Assembly (NCBI RefSeq): GCF_002234675.1
Contig: NC_019866.2
Span: forward strand, 14,413,261 to 14,477,260
Direction: 5' to 3'
Length of the DNA stretch: 64,000 nucleotides
From: Oryzias latipes
Lineage: Eukaryota > Chordata > Actinopteri > Beloniformes > Adrianichthyidae
A program made the position numbers and the translations under genes. Below, in pieces: positions 18,961 to 31,900 of this stretch (position 1 is its first letter; each line of letters starts with the position of its first letter). The notes beneath the pieces are model-generated. The model searched no databases and had not been told where the DNA came from. It saw nothing but the letters and a program-made list of their open reading frames with translations.

Positions 18961-19169
18961 TATGAAACCAATTCAGTCGATACCGACAGTGATTGGTCCT
19001 AGTCAGTCTGAGTTAACGTTTCTAAGGCAACTGGCATTTTAACTTCTTGGAGCCAGCAGGTACTTCCTATTTGGCACACCAGGAGGGGAAGGACCACTCT
19101 GTCCAGTTCTCTATACAGTCAATGGCCCAAACCTGCTCAGTAGCACTCCCCCCTTCAAGTTCCCAAAAG

Positions 19170-20060
19170 ATCACTGCCCCACAATAATCTGGACTTCACC
19201 ACAGGTCCATGTCCAATAGGCATTTCACCATCCTCATCATCATGGATCACTTTTCCCACACGGTTCACCTTATTCCTCCCCCTGCTCCCAGAAATACAGA
19301 TGAGAATATGTCACCCCACATTTTGGACTCAATGTATTTTCCAGGTACTCCATGTTGGATCTTGGTCACTGCAACGTTTTGTTTGGAGTTTTCTAATCTG
19401 TTAGAGATTTCCGTCAGTTTTTTTGTTTCAGAGTTGTTTTCAGGGTTTCACCCCAAGTCCAGTGTCTGAACCAACTAAAGGACAGGGTTTGTATCTTGTG
19501 TTCCAGGACACCTCGCACTTGGTTCTGAGAGATAGTTTAGGCTGAACCCCTTCAACACACTACCCACCTCTGCCGCCGGTCTCTCCCTGTTCGATGGGGT
19601 GTAATGGTTCAATCCACTGGTCTTAGCTATACAGGAAGATCTGCTTTCTACAGCATTGACCCAAGTGTCACTTTGACAGATTAAGTGTACCTGGCAGAAG
19701 GCCTGTCAGGTGCTGCTTCAGCCAACAGAAGACTGTTGATTTCAAATATCATCTTTCTTTTATCTACAGAGTAGGTCAGAAGGTCTGGTCATCCACTTTG
19801 AATGCATCCCCAGTTTCACCAGTCTATTCCTGTTTCCAAGGTTGTCGTTTCTGTTGCTTTTCTGCTCTCTCTGCCCCGTCGTAATGTGTGTGCTCCACTT
19901 TCCATTAATCAGTTATAGACTTGATAAGTGTTTTGGGGTCCTAGCCCCTTTTTGTTAATCCATGACCTCATCTCTGAGCACGTTTTAGTCCAAGCCCACT
20001 GCTACTCAATTTTTCATCTACAACCACACTCTACATTGTAGCCTGGCTTTCTCCCTTATC
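19170..20060 (+). mobile_element. Ty3/gypsy LTR-retrotransposon fossil (integrase region)
   Basis: Translated pieces resemble the integrase core (IIMDHFSHTVHLIPPP, then a SGFHP-like element) and the downstream GQKVW-type segment of fish Ty3/gypsy pol. No LTRs were found and the element is clearly broken in many places, so it is an old fragment. The borders are approximate. Confidence 0.65.
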
Positions 20061-20398
20061 AACTATTGGATTTTATTTCTGGAATTTATTTTAGCGGATT
20101 CTTCCCAAAACCTCACCAGCAACAGCAAATAAGCAAACCTTTTCTTTTCTGGGTCCATCTTCCATCTCCCTCTGTTGCCATCTTCAGGAGAGACTGAGAA
20201 TAGCAATAAACTCTCTTTTCATGCCCCTGCTGACAGAAACAGTTTATTCATCAATCCAAAGCGACTCCACTTTTATTCAGAATCACCAAGTAAATACTGA
20301 TGAATATAATTCAGCCCATCTACACTCAGAGATTGTCCATTAATATGTTGTTCCATTCCATCCAGTTTACCACCATCATCAATAAATACCAATAAAAT

Positions 20399-20617
20399 CC
20401 GGTTTAGCTCGTGCTGGTTTGCGGCGCCTTCCGTCCGTGAAACCAGGGTTCGACTCCGGGCTGCTCCCTGTTCCCTTCTCTACCCCTGTGCCGGTTCCAA
20501 GCCCGGTTTGAGAAGGTTGCGTCAGGAAGGGCATCCGGCGTAAAACATTGCCAAGTTTACCATGCGACTTGTTCGCTGTGGCGACCCCTGATGGGAGAAG
20601 CCGAAAGAGGAAGAAGA
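20399..20617 (+). mobile_element. tRNA-derived SINE with perfect 21-bp target duplication
   Basis: A pol III B box (GGTTCGACTCC at about 20447) follows an A-box-like TAGCTCGTGCTGG at 20405. The 3' part carries GGAAGGGCATCCGGCGTAAA, a tail known from RTE-type LINEs. The 219-bp body is flanked by identical 21-bp direct repeats at 20378-20398 and 20618-20638, showing recent target-primed insertion. Confidence 0.9.
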
Positions 20618-20639
20618 ATCAATAAATACCAATAAAATA

Positions 20640-23600
20640 AATAACAATAAATGATCAGCGTTCTGACGCCACATCAACAGGCCAGATGTGTTTGTGTTCT
20701 TAAACAACTGAAGGTGGCTTCTTTGCAGCAAAATGAAACACTTAATCAAACTGCTCTTGCGTAGGTGAGTGGTGACACCAGCTGGACATCATTATGTTAT
20801 GCAGTAACTTAACAGAATCTGCTTTTAGCAATAAAATAGGGTTATGTTAACCAACAAGTAATTTTGGGCAGAACTCTGATTAATTTGGGGTGTTTCTTTT
20901 TTTTTTTTTTTTACTAAATACCCAAATAATTGTATATTTTCTTAATAAAAAAACAACACCCAGAATTGTGTGTCTTAAATGGGTTAAACACGACAAAAAT
21001 AGTCCCAAAAAGGTCATTAGTTTCTTGCTTTAAAGCTGAATATGGACACATAATGCTATATGCTGCCCTCTTTTAAGGGGCAAGTCACACTTCATTTGCT
21101 TGAATTTAAAAAATACTTTTTAAGATAAAAAGATCTGAACTTCTCAGTCCCTCAAAAAATCAAAAAACAGATGGGACAGAACATTTATAAGTCAATAACC
21201 AACATATTAAATTTGTTTTCCGAGTTTGTGATGTAACAAAGAATTTTAGTCCCCTAATCCTGGCACAAAAAAAAGAATTCACATATAATGTTTACACTTT
21301 GACGTAAATATATTTGAGATTTTGATCAAAGAGAAACTTTTTTTTGTTTTTTAAGAAACAAAAATGTTTTTTATAAAATATAAAATATTGATCTGATAAA
21401 TACAACTACACAATACTACTTTACTACGACTTAATACTCCTCAAAAACAAACCTTTAGCTTTGTTTTACTGATTATAAGAAATTGAAACCAATTAAAAAA
21501 TTAAAAAACCTGAAAGCGTTGGGTGTTTAGGAAGCATCTTTGCAATTTCAAGTTAAACTGTTTAAGGATGCCATTCTGCTGAGTATTCACTGAGTTCCAT
21601 ATGATCTTCAGCCTTTGAGAAATACATTTTCTTTGTTAGTTTATGAAATTCACTTTTTGTGTCCTCAGTTGCAGAATGCAAGTAAATCAACGGATCTGGA
21701 TGACATGGAGCCTAACCGGTAGCTTCATAATTCTCATGCTTCTGTATTTTTTTATATGCAACAAATCCATGCATTGATTTGTTTTGGAACATCTTGTCTG
21801 GATGGGGTAGTTTGTCCTTTACTTACGTGTCCAGAAATCAAGGCGGGTTTGGAACTTTTTTTTAACAGGAAACTGCATGTTAATGTATAATGTGTGTTTC
21901 TCCAGAGTGTTGTAGAATGTATTTTCTATTGCACGGAAAGAATGTATTTTTATCTGGATTGACCTTTTGACTCCTCCCTAATGCTCTTCTGCATCCAGCT
22001 GCAGACACATCCCACTTCTGAGAAACTAGTTGGAATCAGACCCTGCATTTGCAGCAAGGTTCAAACACACTGATCCATACAGGGGGACGCCCCAAAGTGG
22101 CGTAGTTAGACCAAAAAAGCGACATTTGTTTCACTCTGGGCGACACTGTGTCTGCTTCTTAAGAGAGATGTTGGTTTGGTCCTGTGCACTGATGGTAAAC
22201 TACTTCTCTGTAGAACCTATGTTTTTGCATTTGATCCTCTATTAAATATCAATAATCCTGAAACTAGTTTTTTTCTTGATTTTGTTGAGCTCAATTTTCT
22301 CCCAAACCAAAGATCGGGGTGCAACAAGCATCTTGTTAAATTAGCATTTTCTCTACGGAAGTTTGTATTTTTTTCCCACAGGAGTTAATATTTTGTGTGC
22401 ACAAAATACTAAATTGTGGTAACAAAATACAAATATTTGAAAAAAATACAAATTTGTGTGCACAAAATAGGAAATTATTTATGAACGTTTTTTTACTTAT
22501 GTCCCGAGCTCCATTGAAAGTTGCTTTTGATTAGGAATAAGAGTTTATGTTGGAATTAATGGCAAAAAAGTGACTAAATCTGTCCACTAGGTGGAGATAA
22601 ACTTTCATTTTGATCTTCTGATTCACACATTATTTATGGGTTGAGGTCCCATGGTGCAGTTTTTGTTTATCTGCGCACGCGCATTTGTCGGTGACGTGCA
22701 ACCAGTTGTTTACATGCAAACAATAACAAATAAGCAATTGTTCATTTTTCTCAGATAATTTAGGAATACAGTTTTAAAGTTTTCCATCTTGTCAATCAGG
22801 TCAGTTTTAAAGGTTTTGATGGCTTGTCTTTTTCTCCTTCGATTAAAAAGTTTTTTGTTTTTTTTAAAGAATCTGCAGCAGGAGCTTGTGTTGACACACA
22901 GCACAGCAGTGTATTCTTGTGTTAGTCAGCCCCCCTCCGCTTTTGGAAAGGGCAGCTCAGCCCCCTCAGTCTCCCCATTGGCTCAGCTGTTAAACCTCTC
23001 CTGCGTTTCCTCCACGCAACTTCTCAGCCGCTCCTGCAGCTGCAGCTCCTGAAACGTGGCCTTGACTTGTTGAAAGTGCAGGGTTGGAACCTCGTGGGTT
23101 TTAAGTCTTTGACAACTCGATCATATTTGGACTTTGGAGGGGAAGGCCTGCAGTTTGCAGAGAAAGCAACCCCAGGACGACTGGAAACTGAACTCTCATC
23201 AGCGTGGTGGTACGTTCACAACATAACAAAGTGCTGTTGGCGTTGCAGAACACTTCACTTTTTATCTTCTTAGAATTGATTATAAAGTCAGTTTTATTGC
23301 TCATCGGCAATTTTCTGCATGAATTTTTATTTGTTTTCATAACTTTCAAAACTACAGATTGCTCTTTTTTTTGTATAATGCACACAGAGCAGCAAAAATA
23401 TACACTGGCCCCTAAATTTTCCTCTTTCTTTATGAATCTAGAGTAACCAGAAATGGGCCTTAGTTGTAGAATGTTTGATGTGTTAGGCTTTGCTTCCAGC
23501 TGCTGGAGGCTTCAGTGAAGCTGTGAGAACTTGTTCATGGTTGGCAGCTGGGTTTTTGCAGCACTGCATGAGAGTTGCTCAAAAAATAATTGTACTTTAA

Positions 23601-26370
23601 TGTAAAGTTTCTCGAGCAAAGGTAAAACTGAAAGCATTTACATGAAGTTAAAAACAAAGTAAAGAGAAAATATGACTTTTGTTTTGATTTATTGTATAAA
23701 AAAGGCAAAAATAACCCAAATATAATTGTGCAGGTGAAGTATTTTTAATCAAATATTTAAATAAAATGTGAAATGATTGAATAAGTAGCAGTTTAAGCAC
23801 TTTACAGTTACATTCACTGATGCATTGAAGATAAGTTAAAAGGAACAATATAGAATATTTGCTGATATCCATCAGGCAACATTATAATTCTTTTGGCTAA
23901 CTAAAAACCAATGTTTTAGCCTTTATTTAAGATATAACATTACCTCGGATGTTTTTGAGTTAATGATGAACTGAACTTCAACATCCCTGCTGCTTTACAA
24001 GCATCACAAACAGCATTTTTTTTCAGCTATTGCAGAGATTTTATTTTTGTTGTTGCATCCATCGAGGTTTGCAGAAGTCATTATACTGACCAATGAGAAA
24101 AAAATGCGTTAATTTGCCAAAACAAATACTGAATAAAATTTATTTTTTTTGCGACTGTTTTTTATCTCTGTTTATCTTTTGCATGACACTCTGGAGACGT
24201 AAACAGAGAAAAAAATAAGTCTGCTCCTAAAAAGGTAACCAACATAAGTGAGACTGTCTCTCATATTTACGGATGTGACCACTAAGAGAAGTGGTGACTG
24301 ATTTATTTTTGTATCTACAAAAGCTTTAAGTGTTGCGCAAAAGCTAAATGAAGTGGAAAACCATTTTTTTTAAATCAACATTGCTATAAAATGATTCCAA
24401 AATTTAGAGGAGATTTGTTTAATTTGTTAATGCAAACTCCATTTTTATAATAGCATAATGCTGCTTCTGCTGTTTTTGTTACTGTGAAGGGGATTTCTAT
24501 CTGTGTTTGCATTCACTACATTTACTGGTGTAGTAACCAGAAGAAAAATAGGATTAGAAAATGTTTTATCCTGATCATCATAATCCATTGATTTGCCTTA
24601 CATGCTCCTCTTTATAGAAATCGACAGTAAGGGAGGAAAAACTATTAACTTCTTTGTCGGAATGATGCTGGCATGTCAATTTCTATATAAAAGGCTTTGG
24701 AAAAGGCTGTTGCAATTGCAAGCTGGAGCACAGGTTTCTGTCTAACATGCAACCACAAAATGTACACATATATATAAATGGAAAGAGTAAAAGAGTCACT
24801 TAAGTTGTTTGGAGTTGAGGGCAATCTTTACTAAGTATTTTGGATTTCACTCTGCTGTATATTTTCATGTTGGAATCAGGGAAACATCAGGGATCAGTAC
24901 AGAGAAAGTTATAAACACAGTTTCTCAGAAACACTGTGTTCACGAGCTCCAGTCTAACAACATTATTTACAATAATCTCAGCTTGTTTTTGAAAAAACAA
25001 CTGCATTAAAGGAGACCGTTGTGCCTCAGTTTGCTGTGGAACGCGTCTTAAAGTGATGCAACAAGCCTCTGTTCATCTCCCAAGTTCAGAACTGATGTTT
25101 TCCCTGACTTAACAGCTGGCAGAAAATGTACAAACCTTTGAGTGCTTTGTGTCTGCCTGCTGGATATATGTGCAGAAAAATCGAGAGCAAAATAGACTTT
25201 AGTTCTGTTGTAAGCAGAAAAAGTCTTACCTCTAACTGTCTAACATCCCCTGTCTCTTCTTCCCTCCTCTTCTTTTCCGTCCGGTCCAACAAAAAACGGT
25301 TACAAATATAATCGATATAAATAAAGTTTAGCCTAAATTGCAAAAGGGGTTTATTCAAATATACACCTCACGTGTCAGGAGATTCATAAACCCATGTTGT
25401 AACAGTAAAATATGTCCAACACAAGAGGTCTTCAGCTCTGATCTGTTTGTTGAGCTGTTGGACAGGACAAGTAAAAAAAAAGAAAAAGAAAGTCTTAAGA
25501 AGCCTTCTAGGAAAGTTGCTCTCTCTTCGAGGCGAGTTGTGTGCTCGCTGGTTCATGTATCATAACAACATTTCTCCGGTTAATTTGGTTCATAGTATAT
25601 GGATAAAGAAACTCAATGTTGTGGCAAGAGCCTCAAAGCTACACTTTACAAAAAATAAAAAATCACGAGTTTTCATAAATTCAATTTTCTGCTGTTTCTT
25701 ACCAGCTGGAGCCTCCATGAGGCCTACTCATGCACCTCAGCACCACCCACACTTTTAACCAATGTAAACCCAACACCCCCCAGCTGAGTCTCCCTCCTGC
25801 TCCCCCTCTGCGCTCACTTCTCCGCCCCTCTACTTGAGTATGCATGTTTTTGTGGCAGCCTCGCACTCCTCTGGTTATGGGTCTATATTTCTGTAAGCAC
25901 CTGCCCTACTGGGCCATGTGTCTTGAACAGCCACGTACTTTTTCTAGGTCATACACCTCTTGTAATTTTCCATTCTCCCCAGCTGATACCAACAAGGACA
26001 TGCTCAAATAGGCCTCCTTGGTTATGTCATGGAGCCAGCTGGGCTCGAGTTAAGCCGCACTGGATCGGGCCCAGTCCTCTGAGCCGCGACCCCTGTGGTC
26101 CGGAGATTCAGCGGGTGAAGAGTTGATGCTTGAGAGTTTCTCCTGAAGGACAGGACATCACTGTGCTGCTCATGGGTGTCCACAGAAAATAATATGAACA
26201 ATTTTCACGATTGAAACCTTTTTTTACATGTTTTACGTAGAATATAAGATACAAACATTACTGCCCTTTGACATTAGGCTTGAGAAATCTATCGATCTCA
26301 TCCAAGAGCTAGAAACTTAAGCTCCTAAAGCTTCTCTTCCAGATATTGGTTTTAGTACCATATAATCATG
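20640..26370. other. Gene-poor spacer
   Basis: AT-rich spacer without a recognisable gene. Two GC-richer islets stand out. The first, 22660-23060, has TGCGCACGCGCA, ATTGG and a CAGCTGCAGCTCCTG stretch. The second is the pyrimidine-rich 25740-26130. A splice-acceptor-preceded 18-codon frame ending in a stop lies at 21669-21722. None can be tied to a gene. Confidence 0.5.
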
Positions 26371-26371
26371 T

Positions 26372-27060
26372 TAAAGTCGCACTCTGATCAACTATTGAGC
26401 TATTAGAAAAGCGTCCCCAGTGGTCTTGTTAATTAGGATTATGACATTTTTAGCCAAAAGAAGAAAAAAAATAGTCGTTTTCTAGGACAGTTTTTGCAGA
26501 ACTGCAGACATTTATTAAGTCCTTTGAGTTGTGGGTGGGATTGTTGGAACATGGCAACCCCCTTTCCCTTCCCTGTTGCTGAGAGCTCCCTGTTTAAGCG
26601 GTGCAGGGCAGCTTTAGACATCAACGGCCAGAACCAGAAGTTCCCCCCACAGTACTCAATTAAACCTTTTTTAACAAACACCCTAACAATGATGGTTTTT
26701 ACTGTTATAAGCCTTATTTTTAAAAAACATTCTACACTTTGGAAGAGTTTTGGGTTTGTGTTGGGGTAAGTTGTATGATTTTCACTTCTGGCCAATGATG
26801 TCAGTTGTCATCTTGTGTGCAGGCCAGGTCGGTCTCAAGCAGGGAGCTTTTGGCCCACTCATCGTATTTCCTAGGTCAAAAATAAGCCCCTTTTTCAAAC
26901 CCCATTTATTTATCTGCTTCTTTTTCACAAGGATTTGAATAAAAATATACTTAAACGCAAATTTGAGTTTAATTTTCGTTATAAATGTTCTCAATCCTCA
27001 GAAAAAGGCCATAAAATCATGTTAAAAACACCAAAAAGACTATTTTCTTTAGAGTGGGTA
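26372..27060 (+). mobile_element. MITE family 'TAAAG-CCCACTC', copy C (longest)
   Basis: Starts TAAAGTCGCACTCTGATCA and ends TTTCTTTAGAGTGGGTAA. It keeps the family blocks CCCAGTGGTCTTGTTAATTAGG, TTTTTAGCCAAAA and TTTGAATAAAAATATACTTA. At about 690 bp it is longer than the roughly 410-460 bp of other copies, probably through an internal insertion. Confidence 0.7.
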
Positions 27061-27699
27061 ACAGTTTTAAGCACTTTACAGTTACATTCACTGGTGTGTT
27101 GCATGAAATGTTACCAAGCAATTTGGGTTAAGTGAGTTTAAAATCAGCAACTGGTAATTATTTGGAGTATATTTATACCAACAATTTCTTGAAATGTTAG
27201 GAGTGTTTTCAGTTTTTCTCATTTTGTATTAACCAGAGTAAATTCTATCAGTTTATGAAATTATCATAATTTATGCTGAATCTGTTACTTTCGTAGAGTT
27301 TTCCTCTTACCCAGCAGAACTGTTCCAGAACTGCTTGAGTTTGGACTGATTGGTTCGTAGGACAAACTTCCTCGCCATGTTTCAAATGCTAATGTGCAAA
27401 CGTCAGTGTGTCTATGATGTACAGCTGAATGACAGTTCAGGTGTGCAGAAATCCAGAAGTAACCGGATTTAGCAAGAGCAATCTTTGCAGACATTAGTGC
27501 ACGGATGTTAATGCTTCTGGCTGCCAGACTTTTCACACTCCTGCAGCTTGGGAACCACACAGGTTTGTTGCACCTTTTTTTTTGTTGTGCTAGATTTTCA
27601 AGAGATGGTAATGAAATCTGAAATTTCAGCAATTTTAGTAATCAAGGGAACTGCCCTCTTTTATAGAAGATTGAAGTTCTGTTTCAGAACAACAACCCA

Positions 27700-28100
27700 T
27701 TAGACTGAATCAGAAAGCACCAAAACAAGTGAGATTAGTGAAAATAAAGAAAAAAAGAGGCAAGAATTGAACAAACCAAAGTGACAAAAGTCCTCAATGG
27801 ACTTAGACTGATTATGAATGTCTGTCTGTGGGAATCCCTCCAACTTTAACTGAAATTCAGCTGAAAAACATTGAACATCAAAAGCATTATTAAAAGTAAA
27901 TTATTGAGACATAGAAACACCTTGGTTTTCCAAATATAGTTGGAAATTGGACTGTGGAGCAGCAGAAAAAAGGTCACAAAGTCTGATGAGTCCTGCAGGG
28001 CTTTTATTGTTTTACCTGTGGTGGTAGCATTATGGTGTGGGGCTGCTTTAGGAGAGTAATAGGTTGTAGCAACAACATTTTTTTCTTACTGATTTGTACA
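27700..28100 (+). mobile_element. Degenerate Tc1/mariner transposase fragment
   Basis: Translation shows separated Tc1-like landmarks: a SDES segment near 27980 and a GG-SIMVWGCF-like segment near 28020-28055, in different frames. It is an old, non-functional copy with no termini seen. Confidence 0.6.
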
Positions 28101-28943
28101 CCCCAAAAAATTCAGTGTACTTTTAGTTGAGCTTTACTTTCGTTAACATTTTTCATGTAATTTCAAACAATGTGAATATTCTAAGATGCATAATGTGATT
28201 TAATGATAAAGAAGATGTGCCTACTTATTTGTCGTAACACTGGTTACTTTCAGAAGCAGCGATACTTAAACTGGAGCAAAGGTTTTTGGGTCTGCAACTG
28301 ACTCGTATGTTTTGTACAGAGAACAGGCAACTTTTTGTCTAAAAAAAGGGCTTTGCTAAAATTTAGACAGAAAAGTTGTCCCATGCAAGACAAATTCACA
28401 CAGTGTTTTTCTGATAGTGGACTTTAAACCAGTCATGAATGTTTTTAATCCACTTGTCTGTGATGCAACAAACAACCGGCTTTTTGAATTGACAAGAGAT
28501 GAACTTTTATTAGCAGGAAGATGTTTTTCCTAATACATTTACTGGTATAAACAGCATGGATTTTAAGGTTATGAAAGAACTGAGTCCTTTACACCATGAC
28601 ATGCATGATGACACACAATTCAACAACCCAAAGCAGAGACGGGATATCAGAACTTTTAGGAAAAAAGTTCTTTTAGGATCTGTGTTGACATTTTTTGGGT
28701 AAAGTTGATTAAAGTGCAAATATTTTATGTTTACCACATTTTCACTGTAGATGATATATATTTATTTGTCAATAAGGAACAGCCTTATCTTAAGGAATTT
28801 GTTTTTTTTTTTTGCATGGTTTTACTAACTTTTGACTAATTTTGATTCTTAAAATTTGTGTATTTTCCTTACAAATGCAATGTGACAATTCCACCATAAC
28901 TTTACCATAGTAAACTCAGGACATCTGTTTTGTTCTTAATAAG

Positions 28944-31900
28944 ATGGAAAAGACTGCTTTGGACTGCAGTGAGACCTGGTCCAGAGGAGCTCAGTCTGAA
29001 ACTCAGCTCACGGCCGCCACGGGTTCTAATGGAGCCGTGGACAGCGCCGCAGATCGACCGGCGTGGGACTCCAAGATTCAATATGTGCTGGCGCAGGTGG
29101 GCTTCAGCGTGGGCTTAGGAAACGTGTGGAGGTTTCCTTACCTCTGTCACCAAAATGGAGGCGGTAAGTCACCTAAAAGATTATTTTCAGCCAAAAAGGC
29201 AACTTAAAAAGTATAAAAAGACCTTTTTTATACATTTCAAAGTCTTTTAAAAGCCTCATCCCTTTTTCCTTGCAGGGGCCTTCATGCTGCTGTATATTTT
29301 TCTTTTACTGATTGTGGGAGTTCCCTTGTTCTTTATGGAGCTGGCTGCAGGCCAGAGTATTCGGCAGGGGAGCATCGGTGTGTGGAAACACATCTCCCCC
29401 AAACTGGAGGGGATTGGCTACTCCAGCTGTGTGGTGAGAGTTTTTAGTTGGCATGGTTTTTTTTCTTTAACCCAATTTTACATAATTTAACAATCAGAAC
29501 TGGTAAGGAAAAATGTAGAAAAACAAAAACACAATAACATAAAATCTACAAAAGTATGTCCATTTAAAATGAAGTATCCATCATGTTTTATTCAAACACT
29601 TTCCAAAAAGCTATAGCTTTTTTTGTGATCCAGTGTGAAACTGAAATACATATGACTTCATGTCATGTCATGCTGTAACTTGAGAGGCGCTGTACTTTTT
29701 ATTTTTTTTGCTAGCATTTTGTTATGCAACAGCTTTCTCTGCAGAACAAAGAAGGCCGACACAGACAGTTTTAAAGCGCTCTGAGCTTAAATAGCACAAA
29801 TGTTTATTAGAAACTCGTTTTAACCTTTCATTTCTAATATTTTCCCTCTCATAAGTCGGCGTGTCCACTTTTTACCGCTTTACGCAGAATATTCATTGTA
29901 CATAAAAACAATAAAGCTAATCTATTTTCCATGTACTCCTTCCTTCTTCTCCAGGTTTGCTTCTATGTAGCCCTATACTATAATGTCATCATTGCATGGA
30001 GTCTCTTCTACTTGGGCAATTCTTTCCAGTATCCGCTCCCTTGGCACCACTGTCCAATTGATGTAACCATCAATGACACAGGTACTCGCATGACAAGAAA
30101 CACTGAAGCACAGAAGGATGTTACACTTGTGCCGAACTGATTCCGATAGCGCTTTGTGTCTTCCATCAACAGTGAAAGAATGTTCAAGCAGCTCCCCAAC
30201 GTCGTATTTCTGGTTTCGAAAAGCTCTCAACATCACAAACTCAATAGAGGAGTCTGGAGAGTTTAACCCCATCATGACGGGCTGTTTGCTGGCTGCATGG
30301 GCCATTGTGTCTCTGGCTATGATCAAGGGCATCAAGTCCTCTGCAAGGGTAAGAGAACCACCGCCCAAAATGAAAAGAATCAAGTGGAAAGCTGAGGAGG
30401 GACAGTTGAACCATATAAAACAGTCAGAGGAAACCGTGAAAGATGAAATCAAAATCAAAGGTTCCCAAACCTGAGGCTCCAGAGCCACATGTGGCTGTTT
30501 TGCTCCTCCATTGTGGCTCCCTGGTTAAAGACAGATAAAAGGGCTAATTTTCAAAAGTAATTTTGAAGTCAATAGTAAAGTAAAAAAAAAAAAAAGTAAC
30601 TCAAACTTTATTCAACTCATTCACAAACAGTTGAAGGATGATACGTATCACAAGTCAAATGAAAACATTTTGACAGATTTATGTGTGCCATGTACCACAG
30701 AAAATCAATTGGAGGTCAGTACGCACAACCAGAATTAAGGCGGATCCTTTACTTTTGAACAAATTTAATGATTTTTAGTGCGCCTTATGGTTAGAAACAT
30801 ACAGAAAGAGTCATTTAATAGCTATAAATTGATTTAAGTTAGTTAATTTGACATCATTTCTGGCTGAGATGCAGTAAAAGAAATTGTGTTTTTATTCTTT
30901 TTTTTTACTGCTAACATTACACTACCTACCATTACATTTGCTGCTTTGAGATCATCTTATGTGGCACTGGCTGCATTTTTTTTAAAGGAAGTCATTGAAA
31001 CCTTTGTCGAAAGGTTCAAACTACCTTTACTTGCTAATTTGAAAAATTGATATTTTCCCTTTCTATGTTAGTTTTATTTATTTAAAAAAAAACAGAGTGT
31101 TATATTACCAATTATTACAGTTATATTATAATGGGAACAATAACATAAATACAAATCAGTGTTTTTATTTTTCTAAAGGGTGAAGTATGGCTTTGTGGCC
31201 CCTACTGGGTTATAGTCAGTGAAAAATCGACCTGATTGGCTCATCATTGCAGAACCCTGGACTTGACTGTCCCAACAGCTTTTCCTTTGGGTCAGCAGAA
31301 CAGCAAACCTATAGCACCCCCTGTTGTCAGACATGTCCAGTTAAGCATGCTATTGTATCAAATATTCCATGTTTGGAATCTGCATTTGTTTTTCTTAATT
31401 ATTTTAAATTTTTAACTGTTTTTTTCCTGTTTCTGTTATAGTTGTAAACATCTCAAAACCCAGTATGCAACAAAAGTTAATTTTTTGTTTATTTGTATAC
31501 AATGTGAGTTGTGTAAAAATGACACAAATGCCACATTTCCTCCCTTTCTTTTTTGCACATTCTGATCCCAAATCTGTTTTCTGTTTTTTTTTTCCTTTCA
31601 GGTGATGTACTTCTCCTCTGTCTTTCCGTATGTTGTGCTCTTTATTTTCCTCATCAGAGGGTTATTACTGGATGGTGCTATGGATGGAATCACCTACATG
31701 TTTTATCCTCGAGTAAGCAGTGCAAAGCAGGCGTTTTAATCTTAACTGGTATTTTTTAATACACTTATCAAATTATGGTGAAAAAGGAAAGCAGTAAAGT
31801 GGCATTTCCATTGTTTTTTTTTTTAGTTGGAGATCTGGGGTAACGTGCAGGTGTGGCGGCAGGCAGCCACGCAGGTGTTTTTTGCACTGGGTTTGGGCTA

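Noticed and set aside
20405-20460. tRNA gene suggested by A- and B-box motifs (also near 35870)
   Set aside because: The sequences do not fold as tRNAs and continue into SINE bodies with LINE-type tails.
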